From the NCBI RefSeq assembly GCF_026151205.1, contig NC_087072.1, positions 9,667,669-9,731,668 on the forward strand: a DNA stretch of 64,000 nt. The letters are read 5' to 3'. How positions within the stretch are numbered: the stretch's first letter is position 1; every line of letters begins with the position of its first letter. Shown here piece after piece: positions 11,281 to 23,058 of the stretch. The notes below the pieces were generated by a model. That model searched no databases. It saw nothing but the letters and a program-made list of their open reading frames with translations, and was not told the DNA's origin. Position numbers and translations under genes: made by a program. The DNA is from Bolinopsis microptera. Its lineage: Eukaryota > Ctenophora > Tentaculata > Lobata > Bolinopsidae.

Positions 11281-14136
11281 TTATCTGGTCCTGCTACTTA
11301 ATACAGTCCGGTCAGCGTGTAATCTAGACAGATGGGGTCCTCCCTGGTCCAGAAACAGATCCCGGAATGTGTTTCACTGTTCCAGCTATAATTCCTCTCC
11401 ATATCCACTCTGAGGACAACTTTATTCTCCTGGAGTCAACTAGCTGAGGTAGGTGTTTCTCAGTTCTATTTGCAGACGGTCGAACTTTTTATTAGTAAGT
11501 CCTCATTTCCTAACCCACATAGACGGTTATTATTCTCAGATCTAGCTATACCTCAGATCATGATCCCAACTCCTCCTACAGGCCAGTGGTGTACCACCAG
11601 TGTCGTACATTAACCACCATGTACTGAACGCCACCTCTTCTGCATTAACACCACAAAGTGGATAACACCTGCTAGAGAGACGTTCTGTCACACTGGGAAT
11701 GAAACAAGTGGGGAAACTCAGAGTGGGAGGAGCTGCAACTCCTGATACCTGCTTGCAAACACCAAGTAAGTGTGGACACTACAAGGGTTTTCCTTCCAGT
11801 TTAGAGTTTGTTTGTGTCAGGAGAATTACTGTAGATTTAGTAGTTTCAATTTTTGTTTAGCTGTTATATATTTTGTCTTTAATTTAACAGTCTAGACTGT
11901 AGTACTTAAATTCAATAACCTGGTTTATATAGTCTTCCTGCAGAATGTAAAAATAATTGATATCTAGACTCTAGTCTTAAGAAACTGGGAAACCTTAGCC
12001 CTGAGAGACAGTTAATTATTCATTGAATTTGTCGGCAGTCGGATTAAGTGATTGTTGATGTTCTCCTAACATCGTATTTACCATATAGGGCAATAACCCA
12101 ATGACTGGCACATCCCAACCAGTCTGCTGCAAAATAATTGCAACTGAGACTGACCAGCTCCATTTACTCTCAGATAAGTCGCTGTTAGTGGGTTTCTAGG
12201 AGCAGCTAAGTCAGATAACACTATAGCTATCGCCAACCTGTGCAACGTTTTAAAGATTCCTCAGGTACTGATTTCTGAGTAATGTGGACTGTAATGTATC
12301 TTAGTCTTAATATAAACCAACCTTTATTAACGGGTATAAATAAATTGGTAAATGTGCAATAATATGACCTCAGTTGAAGAACTTTAACAATTTTAGCTGT
12401 AAGTTAAAAGCTGTTGTTCCACGAATCTGTTCGGCTAACTTATTCCAGAGAAAATCACACATTTTAATTGAAAATATAATTTAACTTAGATTGGCCCAGA
12501 GCTGGATATTCCATTGTAGGACAATCCAAAATTACCGGATAACTCATTCCTAACAGATAACGTACGCGTCCACTTCTTGGATCTGGAGACTCAGAAGCCG
12601 TAACCCTTACTTCCTGAGAACAGTTCCATCTGACCAGCTACAAGCTGAAGCAATCGTGGAAATCATCAGACAAAGGTAACTGTTTTCTTTAAATTTCACT
12701 GAGTTAATTTTAGGGATGTTGTCTTTTTGAGATGTATTTTCATTTTAGCCTCGAAGACATGAATTCTGTTATGTTTGTTTATAAATGACTACCAAAACTC
12801 TTTAACTCACTATGACAGTTCGAATTGGAGTTACTTGGTATAATAGCCTCTGATTCCAAAACTACGAGGAGCGGGTTATTCAGCCATCCTCACCCCGCCT
12901 CAAGATCACCACCAAACCAAAGGAGTTCGTATGGCTTTCAATATACAAGTGCAGCATGGACTGGGCGCTGACCACCGTGTGCCGACAAGTAATGGATTTT
13001 TAGTTTTAACAAACGAAATATGTTTATTACTTATATTGTTATTGCTGATCTTCTAGTTTCTATGATCTCGTTGACATTATTAATGTAAAATATCCATTAA
13101 ATTTCATAAAAACTTCAGGTTTTGTGGGCAAAATAAACGAAAGGAGCTATCAGGCATCGTCTAGTTTCCGATATGAACGAACTAAAGGAATTCTTCGGAG
13201 CATTAAATAGTCAGCTAGCTAAAGCTAGAGTATCCGAGCGAGTACAGACTAAGGAGAGATAGTACTGAAAAGTCGTACTTAGGATTAGACTCTTGGTCTT
13301 CAGATCAGAATCCTTCACTTTGTATCACGGTGATGTGTCAGAGTTCATAGGTGTGGGCGTCTACACAAGGTATTCAAAGGTTCATAGAACACTTAAAGAC
13401 TAAAACTCAAACTAATTTTAAATAATATGTACGATAATATGAAGGAGAATTATTTTCTGAAGTGGTACGAAGAATACCGTGAAAGCACTGGTAAGGATTG
13501 GCAGGATACGATAGGAGACTCAAAACTAGACGATCATTTCGGCCATAAGCAGATGCAGTCCGGCGTTTGTCAGGGATGCTCGAGTACTTCAAATGCATGC
13601 AAGTTCAAACTAGCTCGTTGACATGTTACTTTCTGATCTGTTTGATGTACTAAAAGAGTTGAGTTTCACGAGTCTCACCGGAAATAAAGTGTCGTTTGGT
13701 AGCAATAATCAGTATGTAGGACGATATTATATCGTGGAATATGTAAACGGACAGTTTATCCACGTTGGAAACTACTCTGGCCAAAAACTCATGTACAACA
13801 ACACATACCAGAACATACCCTCCATTTGCTCAGCACCATGTCGGGGTGGTCAGAGGCGCAAATCAACCTCACCCTGCTGTCACGAATGTGTGGACTGCGC
13901 TGCACACGAGCACAGCAACGGTACCACTACCATGTGCTACGATTGCGCGGACACGTACACCAATAACGAGGATCACACTGGTTGTGTAGCCGTCAAACAC
14001 GACTTCATCGCCTTCACCTCCTCGTTTGCTGTTATCTATAATCCTGATTGCTGGGGGGCTGGTGGCCGTGGCGGGGATGTGGTTATCCTTTGTGGTGATA
14101 AATTTTTTACAAGTTATCGAAAAACCCGTGAAATTT
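11281..14136 (+). CDS. Class C GPCR (metabotropic-glutamate-type), partial and frameshifted, left arm
   Basis: Exon pieces match a class C receptor. A ligand-domain start is at about 11,281-11,448 with donor GAG|GTAGGT. Ligand-domain pieces lie at 12,770-12,990 and 13,120-13,620. A part with RVSFTG-like and YVGRYYIVEY sequence is at 13,623-13,800. The cysteine-rich stalk (ICSAPCRGG, CCHECVDC, CYDCADTY) is at 13,810-13,990, followed by HDFIAFTSSFAVI. Helix 1 continues in another frame from 14,043 (LIAGGLVAVAGMWLSFVV) into the loop as far as EKPVKF at ~14,136. There the palindrome turns, so helices 2-7 are absent. Several frameshifts are cured by the right-arm copy. The ligand cannot be deduced. 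Confidence 0.75.
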
Positions 14137-14142
14137 TACACA
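14098..14142. other. Central loop of the giant inverted repeat
   Basis: About 40-45 bases between the arms have no inverted partner. Read forward they continue the receptor frame (INFLQVIEKPVKF). Outside them, GCGGGGAT at 14,071 pairs with 14,160, which puts the axis near 14,115-14,120. Confidence 0.75.
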
Positions 14143-17003
14143 AGATAACACAATCCCCGCCACGGCCACCAGCCCCCCAGCAATCAGGTTGTAGAGGATA
14201 ACAGCAATCGAGGAGGTGAAGGTGATGAAGTCGGCTGGGACGCTACACACCAGTGTGATCCTCGTTATTGGTGGTAGTGTCCGCGCAAATCGTAGCACCA
14301 TGGTAGTGGTTCGGTTGCTGTGATGTGTGCAGCGCAGTCCACACATCGTGACTAGCAGGGTGAGGTTGATTTGGCGCCTCTGACCACCCGTCAGGGTGTG
14401 CTGAGCTTTAATGTTGGGTAGGTTCTGGTATGTGTGGTTGTTACATGAGTTTTTGGCACCAGAGTAGTTTCCAACGTGGTTAAACTGTCGTTTACATATT
14501 CCACGATTATTATATCGGCTACATACGTGATGATTGCTACCAATCGCACACTTTTCCGGTGGAGACTCGTGAAACTCAACTCTTTTTGGACAATCAATAT
14601 ACATGTCAGAAGTTACAGTGTCAAACGAGCTGTGGATCTTGTCTTGCATTGAGGGTACTCGTGCAGTCCCTGACCTAAAACGCGAGGACTGCTTTGCTGT
14701 AGTGGTCGAAGGATCGTCTTGTTGTTGAGTCTACTATCGTATCCTGCCAATCCTGACCAGTGCTTGCACGGTATTTTCGTTCCACTTCAGAAATATTTCT
14801 CTTCATATTATCGTACATAGTGTTATTAATTAGTTGAGTTTACAGGTCTGTAGTGTTCTTTGAACCTTGTAATATCTTGCTTAGAGCCCACAAACCGATG
14901 AACCTCCTGAACACATCCCTGTGATACAAAGTGAAGGTTTCCTGATCTGAAGACCAAGAGTCTGATCCTATGTACGTGACTTTCAGTACTTTCTCTCTTA
15001 GTCTGTCTCGCTCGGTAACTTCTAGCTTAGCTAGCTGGTCTTTTAATGCTCCGAAGAATTCTTTAGTTCGTTCTATATCGGAAAATAGCACGAGGACTTG
15101 ATAGCTCCGTTTGTTTATTTGCCCAAAACTGAGTTGTTATGAAATTTAATGGAATATTTTCTACATTAATAATGTCAAACGAGATCATAGAACTAGAAGA
15201 TCAGCAATATCAATATAAGTGAAATATACATATTTCGTTTGTGAAACTAAAAATCCATACCTTGTCGGCTATGTCTGAGGCCAGTCTTGGCTGGCAGCTT
15301 GTATTGGAATGCGATACAGAACTCCTTTTGTTTGGTGGTGATCTTGGAGGCGTGGGTGAGGATGGCTGATAACCCGGCTCCTCCGTAGTTTGAATCAGAT
15401 GCTATTATACCAATGTAACTCCAATTCGAACTGTCATAGTGAGTTAAAGAGTTTTGGTAGTCATTTATAAACATACATTACCGAATTCATGTCTTCGGAG
15501 GCTAAAATGAAAAATACATCTCAAAAAACATACATCCCTAAAATTAACTCAGTTGAAATTTAAAGAAACAGTTACTTTGTCTGATGATTTCCACGATTGC
15601 TTCAGCTTGTAGTGGTCAGATGAAAAAATTGTTCTCAGGAAGTAAGGGTAGCTTTCGGAGTCGTTCCAGATCCAGAGAAAGTGGACGGTACGATATCTGT
15701 TTGGAATGAGTTATCGGTAATTTGGAATTGTCCTACAATTGGAATATCGCTCTGAGGCCAATCGAAGTTAAATTATATTTTCAAAGTTAAAATGTGTGTT
15801 TTTATCGGAATAAGTAGCCGAACAGATTCGTGAACACGTCTTTTAACTTACAGCTAAAATTGTTTAAGTCTTCAATATGAGGTCATATTATTGCACATTT
15901 ACCAATTTATTTATACCCCGTTAATAAAGGTTGTGTTATATAAGGACTCAGAAATAAATACTGTACATCTCAGAAAATCAGTACTGAGGAATCTTTAAAA
16001 AACGTTGCACAGGTTGGCGATAAGCTAATGTGTTATCTGACTTAGTGCTCCTAGGAAACCCACTAGAGGCGGATTATCCTGAGAGGAAATGGAGCTGGTC
16101 GTCCTCAGTTGCAAATTTTTTGCAGCAGGTCTGTTGGAATTGTAGCCAGTCTTTGGGTTAATTGCCATATTATGGTTAATACGATGTTATGGAGTATTTC
16201 AACAATAAAATTAATCAGACTGCTGACAATTTCAAATGATAATTAACTGTCTATCAGGGCAATGGTTCCAGGTTACTTAAGGACTAGAGTCTAGATTTCT
16301 CAATTTTTTTTACATTCTGCGGAAGGACTTTATAACCAGGTTATTGATTTTAAGTACTACAGTCTAGACTGTTAATTAAAGGACATAATTTATAACAGCT
16401 AAACAAAAATTGAACTACTAAAGCTACAGTAATTCTCCTGACACAAACAAACTCTAAACTGGAAGGAAAACCCTTGTAGTGTCCACACTTACTTGGTGTC
16501 TTGCAAGAATGTATCAGGAGTTTGCAGAGCTCCTCCCACTCTGAGTTTTCCCACTTGTTCATTTCCCAGTGTGACAGATACGTCTCTAGCAGGTGTTATC
16601 CACTTTTGTGCGTGTTATGGCAGATGGAGGTGGTGTTCAGTACATGGGGTTAATGTACGGACACTGTGTACAACACTGCCTGTAGAGGAGTTGGGGATCA
16701 TGATCTGAGGTTATAGCTAGATCTGAGAAATATTACCGGTCATTGTGGTTAGGAAAATGAGGACTTACTAATAAAATGTTCACTTGTCTGCAAATAGAAC
16801 TGAGAAACACCTACCTCAGCTAGTTGGACTCCAGGAGAATAGAAGTTGTCCTCAGAGTGGATATGGAGAGGAATTATAGCTGGAACAGTGAACACATTCC
16901 GGGGATCCTGTTCTGGGACAGGGAGACCCCATCTGTCTAGTTTACACGCTGACCGGACGTTGTAGTAAGTTAGCATGGACCGAGGATAACAAAACATCGC
17001 CAT
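14107..17003 (-). CDS. Class C GPCR ligand-binding domain, inverted copy with better exons
   Basis: On the minus strand, 17,003-16,815 encodes an N-lobe piece with PAIIPLHIHSEDNFYSPG and a clean donor. 15,474-15,247 encodes NWSYIGIIASDSNYGGAG, the classic metabotropic-receptor strand (W-Y-x-S-N-Y-G). About 15,130-14,840 encodes VLVLFSDIERTKEFF and YIGSDSWS. Then follow the hinge, the cysteine-rich stalk and helix 1 up to the loop at ~14,143. Combining the two arms by eye gives a continuous receptor-like reading from N-lobe to first helix. Pieces at 16,350-16,562 may be another exon but are not recognisable. As a class C protein it would be a plasma-membrane dimer with a Venus-flytrap domain; that is family knowledge. 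Confidence 0.75.
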
Positions 17004-19489
17004 TCTACAAGATTGGGTGATGTTATAAGATATAAAAGAAGTTTTATAGGATAATTCATGTTGGGAAAGATTATAAGATATAAAGAAATTATAGGATACT
17101 ACAAGTTTGGGAGATGTTATAAGATATAAAGGTTGTAAGATATAAAGGTTAAATAAGATATAAACTACAATAAATGTTATAAGATATTTTAGTATGGGGT
17201 ATAGTTAGTGGTGGACCATGACCAGATACCAATTGCGTCAAATATAGAATTATTAGCTTCCGTTTTAAGAAGTGTTGGAAGTGATCAAGGGGGGAATTTG
17301 GTAAGCTACCTATATGATGTAAAGCAAACGTCAATTTCGTGAGAGATAGAGAATCAGCCATCCCGCAGCTTGGTTTTAGTAGTTATCAAACGCGTCAATA
17401 AATCGACAAAATTAACACCTATTTTATAATTTAAATGCCAATTAATAACACTGTAGTCTGAAGTGATCCTTTCAGAAAAGTTCTGGAATAAAAGCAAAAG
17501 CTCTTTAAACATTAATAAGTCACACGGTTAAAGTTTAATCTGAGGTATTGAGCATATGTGACTCTACAGAAGATACCAAGAAATTGCTAGGCCGAAACGG
17601 GTGACCATTATATAAGAAGAAGAAGAAAATAAATTATCAACAACGTGCTACACTTTGGACTTAATTAAGTAATTAGCATAAAGCATACGTAACTCATCTT
17701 TTTTTATAGTCAATTCAATTTGAGTTGAAACCTTGTTCAAATTTACAGGAGATATTATAATCATAATGATACCGTGTATTCGTCACCCTTCTCTCTACCC
17801 CTGTACTCTCTAAGTCGCAACAGTATTACGGTTATCATGAGAAAGGCCTGTGACGCAAAGGATTATAAAACGATTTCAGTTACTACTACTATTCGGTATT
17901 CAAAAGAAACGTTTAACATCCAAATAAGGTCACACAAGTGCCCCTATACTCATTACTCACGCGCTCCGGTCCAGGTAATATAGCTAGTGAGTTAATTGCA
18001 GGCGATATCTACTGAACCAGACAGACTACAAGCCTATAATACACTACTATGTACATGACATGTATGATAATGATATATCACACGGCAGTATAGCGTGTCT
18101 TGTGTACTCTTGTAACGCGTGGTAGGATATGCTGTCTGGCTGTGGGAATGTTTTTCAAAGGCAAACACAGGTTTCTACCTTAAGGATCATTTAGCTATAA
18201 TGGTATTTTTAACTCAATGGTCCACAATACAGCTATGGTGTAAATGCCTTTAGTAAATCAGCTCATGTTGTTATTTCAATGAAATCAAGGACACTTTGAG
18301 GCCATTCTCTACGTTATTCATTTTGCGTGCAGAAAGAACTTTGTTTATCTGAAAATGAACAACACAAACCCAAGATCAAAGCAGCAAATTATCGTATGAT
18401 ATGACCGGAGTGTGCAACAGCGTGAAAGTTCGAGCTCAGTTAAAAGCAGGTTGATAGTACCTACATATACAGTAATCGTTTCACTAATAGATCACGGTTA
18501 TTATGTCCTTTCAGGCAGGGATTTATGGCCTCATCTTTCTTGGCAGCAGATCAGACAAACATGATCGTCTCTGTCAATTTGGGTTCTTTGTTTTTTTAGT
18601 AAAATTGGGCGACAGTAATTAGCAAAATCCATTGTTCCAAAGTGCAGTTGTGCCCACTAATTTAAACATGTAAATACTTTTGTTAATTCCAAAAATATGC
18701 CTCTAGTCTCGCCAATCGAATGTCTGTGGAAATGAAACAAATGACAAATCAAGAAACGGTTGAGGGAAAATTTTGGAGGAGAGATGGCACAATCAGTTCA
18801 ACCAGTCAATATAAACTAGGTAAACTGTCAATGATGGTTAACTGGTCGCGCACATATTGTCATACTCAGAGTGCAGCACTATGGGTACCAGGTACTGGGT
18901 ACTGTAGGTACCGTGTAGTTCCCTTCTGTACATTATAATCTTCTGGAATACGTCTGTTGGATCAATTAAAACTCTTGGGTATATTTTATTATATAAAATT
19001 ATATGGATTTGATTCATTGTATGGTTTCGTTAACGTCATATCTGATAATGCCATTGGCTCTATTGGATTGAGTTGGTGACGTCTATGGAATACTTGTAAA
19101 ATCTGTATACTGCCTTTCATTAATTATAGTGAGTGTCGTAACATTTATGCTTTGTCTTGATGTCATAACAAGTATTGATGACCATAAATTTGGGTTATAA
19201 TTATAATAATTTTTTATTGACGACATAACGTATGATGAATATTTAAGCTGTCGCCCTGTCCACTATGCTATACACAATATTAACATTATAATACTCTTGT
19301 ATCGCAAGTCGAATATGAATGACCTCTTCGCAGCTGACAAACATGTAATCTGCTAAATAAAAAGATAAGTATTGGGGGTAATTGACAAGAAAACTTATTC
19401 TTGGCCTTACTTATGATCAGTATATCCAATTGCCTGGCTATGTAGTGTTTTCATTCAAACAATACTCAATCACATAATAATGTCTCAAG
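17004..19489. other. Intergenic stretch of the right arm
   Basis: Inverted copy of 8,864-11,280, including the ~50 bp tandem units at 17,010-17,190. Nothing else recognised. Confidence 0.5.
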
Positions 19490-20343
19490 CCGTTCACTTT
19501 CGTCCACCTTCCACAAAAGATCAAGTTATACCATATCAGTATAACCATCTTCATCTGCCTGACTCCTCAATGAGTTTACACTTCCCACCACCAGTTCCAC
19601 CTTCAGCCCCCTGTACGCAATGATGTGATGTGGGTATTGGGTGATTCTAAATCACGCTGCTTCATCTTGGAACTCTAGGAAACATCCTTGCTCTGGGCTA
19701 CTTCACCTCTCGGAAGAGAAACCACCTCCAACTTCCTCTTCCTCAGCATTGTCACAGTGGACCTGGTATCGGTGTTCCTGATTTCTGGCCGGGTTTGTCC
19801 CACTTCCTACACCGGGCCCCTCTAGTCCTCTCCTACCCTGTTATATGTAACTTGTGGGGGGTCTTCTTCTTTATATCTGCTAGACTCAGTGTGTTCCTGG
19901 TGGCAGTTCTCAGTATCAGTCGCACAATCTCCCTTTCTCTCCTTCTCCAGGCGAGGAAACGTTACACATGACCCTATTTACTCTACACCACCCTCCTCCT
20001 CCTCATCGCCTCCCTCCCTTACTGGCACCATGATACCTACACCTACTCTAGATCTCTGGTGTTCTGTGGCTGGGACATACCTCCTCACCACTACCTCCTC
20101 ATCTTCACCTCCGTCTTCATCCTCCTCAAACCTCTCCACCTTCTCCCCATCATGTGTAGTTGTGTGCTGTCAGTCCGGGAGCTCATAACCCTCACTCTCA
20201 GCAGAGTATGCAGATAGAGGAGGGGGAGGAGTGGAGGTTCCTAACTAACATGTACATCATCACGGCAGTGGTATCTGGTACTGAACCTACCCCGTGGTGG
20301 TTTACAGTGTCATGTTTTAGTGGGGTTGGTGGACATCTTCAGT

Positions 20344-20345
<2 letters not shown>
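19490..20345 (+). pseudogene. Rhodopsin-like GPCR, frameshifted copy (right arm)
   Basis: Inverted partner of the receptor at 7,989-8,863. The ATG and first codons (MSQAVHFRPP) are kept, and the donor-free frame then breaks repeatedly. Pieces include SVSVAQSP in a wrong frame near 19,910 and an EEWRFLTNMYIITAVVSG stretch at ~20,225 that may be the better reading of helix 6. The copy stops at the poly-A block. Damage sites differ from those of the left copy, which argues for reading errors over decay of the gene. Confidence 0.6.
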
Positions 20346-20479
<134 letters not shown>

Positions 20480-20961
20480 TCTGACTGTGTTTTGTGTTTG
20501 TGTGATAATGTGGGTTTAACGCGGCCGTTAACCCGGTTGTGTATTTGTGTAGATTTAGGGGGTTCAGGAGGTATGTGGGATTGTTGAGAAGTGGCGGCAG
20601 TTTGCGGAGGAGGAGGGCTCTAGGGGTCCTGTATTAATGGTGTTACTCTAGATCTAGAAAGCTGGTGTAATTAGAGAGACTTCATCTTGATGATGGTGAA
20701 TTAAAACTGTGTTCAGTACAAAAGACGTGGGTTTATCTCTAGATACTCTCGTTTCTTAGATCTGAGTTTGTGTTTCAGATGTTACTACTGATATGGACAG
20801 TATGAAATGCGAGATGTTGAATCATCTTTCAATATCACCTGCTATCTGTGATACTCACGATGAGTATAAAAAAGACATTTCACCAACCCCTGTCCCTCAG
20901 TTCTCGCTATTTGAAAACAATTGTTTCATCTCACTTTACCGTTAACAACATCCTGGAAACC

Positions 20962-21294
20962 ATGTCTCAACTAGACCGAACGGGATATACTCAGACTCGC
21001 AGTGTCCTTCACCAAAAGTGCTAGTCCCCTGGCGGTGTAACAGTGAAGAGAACAAACTCCCAATCCCTCAGATGCTGGCTCCCACCTCGGCGGCAGAGTT
21101 AGTCTAGATCTGGTTGGTGGGTACGGAAGGATGTTGCGAGACCCGCCAGGAAGGTCAGGGGAGGGGGTGTAGGTAAATGTCTGAGGACGTGTGGGGACAC
21201 TCTAGAGGAAGGACGGAGAATATACTTGGTAATCTTCACCTTGGTGGTGCAGATCTATCTCACTCGGATGAAGAGATACTACGATGTGTGCTGG
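20962..21294 (+). pseudogene. Jupiter/HN1 family gene, damaged inverted copy
   Basis: Matches the intact frame at 7,165-7,503 (read inversely) from the ATG at 20,962, but contains about ten one-base gains and losses and has lost the stop codon. The indel-rich pattern looks more like raw-read error than evolutionary decay. Confidence 0.75.
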
Positions 21295-23058
21295 GACCTG
21301 ATCTAAAAACCCACAAATTCTTAAAAATTGTCAGCGATGTTTTCTTGAACGTATTTCGGACATAATTCAGCTCCTGAATCTGTTTTACTGAGCCTTTTAA
21401 ATGCTGTAACAGTTTATTTTGTTTTAGATCCAGATAAGTTTATGTTGGGTGCACGAAAACTAGCTTTATTTTAATTTAGTAGGGAAGTAGTTGGACTTGT
21501 AAAATGTAAACTCTCTCTCTGCGATCAGTGAATTTGAGTTACATCTATACCTTTGTTTTAAACATTATGATATGAAACACTTATGGAATAAACGTATCCT
21601 ATTGTGCTGTTTTTTATTTTAGTTTTATCATTAGTGTATTTTCAGATATTATTGAGATTCGGTCTACTCCAGAAGATTTTACTGATTTGATTTTTCACAC
21701 ATTTGCATATGAACTGTTTGTTTTCTTTCACCGTCTTGACTAAAACTTAGAAGTACGGCATTCTTTTATCCAACGTTTCAAGCAAAATAATTAGGTTATA
21801 TGCGAAAACATATCAATTAAAGTTGAGTACATCGAAATTCAAATACAACTTAAAAGCGAAAACTGGAACTGTAAAATACCAAAATGATCGGTTATTCAAT
21901 CTATAATTTAATGAAACTCAGGTAATAAGATAAGTGTGCAGCTCCGATTTCAAAGTCAGGAAATAAAGCTGGGCAACTATTTGAAAAACTAGGTAACTGA
22001 AAATCACAGATTTTAATGAACTTTAAAACCGAAGGACCGTAGAAACACAAAACGAAATAAAAGCCTCCTCACTGCAAACATTGCCCTTGGCAACAGCTGT
22101 GAGTAGAAAGTAGGGCACGCTAACGACTCGTAATCAGTGAAACCGTGTGCTCTATCAAAGCGTATAATAAAAGTCACTACCGGTTACAGTTCGACCAGTG
22201 CACGATACAATCTCATGTGATTACTGTTTCATTTCTGCAGACGTTCTTTGAAAAATAAACCGCGCAGAAACTTGACTTGACTACGTGGAGGTGATGACGT
22301 AGTATCTAATAAAAAAACTGAAATATCTTCTACAAATAAAGTCTCCAAAAGAAATCCTCGCCATCTGAATATTAGTAAAATAAAAATCGGCCCGTTCTCA
22401 TCCTGACAAAGGGTCTAGAGTCAATACAAGGCAAATTGTATACAGTACATGGAAATGGTACTGGAAGAACAATGAAAAGAGTAGCGTCTAGCTTTGTTGT
22501 TCACAGACTCAAATATATTCAAACAATTACCTGGAAATATGCGACCTTCATCACGAGAATAATATTACACGCGCCACTAAAACTTATACCAGGACACAGA
22601 GGGCAGTGCGACTATACTGGGCAGGAAAGGTTATGTTAATGACCATAAAATTACTCGCGAGGGAATATCGGTTATTTTAATAGAGTGTGTATTATGACGT
22701 TTTTGGGGACCTTCAACGCCTCTGGGTGCCCTAGCAAACTTTATACTATTAGGATATGTAGACTATTTTAACGTCGTCACATTATTTCATGGTTATTATC
22801 ACCTGCCATTAGTTTTCTCACTCTTCAGTACGATTGTAGAAAATAGGCTGCTGTAATTAGAGCTACGTCACTTGAACACTCACATAAACTCAATTGCAAT
22901 GTTGGAATGATGAACAGCGCAGGCCTTTCCACCGCTTTTCTGACGGCTCCTCTTTGAAGGAACAGAAAAAATTGTATTCTACATACTAACCAACTCAACC
23001 TTGAAAATCATTTAACGTTTCTCTTCGTTTCACTGGTGTAAATGTAAAACTGTTTCAG

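Larger units (their letters stand above)
1..14097. repeat. Left arm of a giant inverted repeat
   Basis: Read as reverse complement, this arm matches 14,143-28,051 almost end to end. Paired anchors are 5,423 with 23,059, 7,503 with 20,962, 8,863 with 19,490, 11,448 with 16,815 and 901 with 27,159. The sums of paired positions drift slowly (28,052 to 28,492), so the arms are collinear with small indels, one ~440 bp left-only segment and one poly-A block only in the right arm. Position 1 still pairs, so the arm may extend beyond the window. Sampled identity by eye is about 94-97 percent. It could be a real palindromic duplication, two haplotypes joined head to head, or a fold-back read or assembly chimera; the sequence alone cannot decide. 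Confidence 0.95.

Noticed and set aside
14107-14201. Extension of the class C receptor frame past the loop
   Set aside because: It reads the inverted arm and is not a natural C-terminus.
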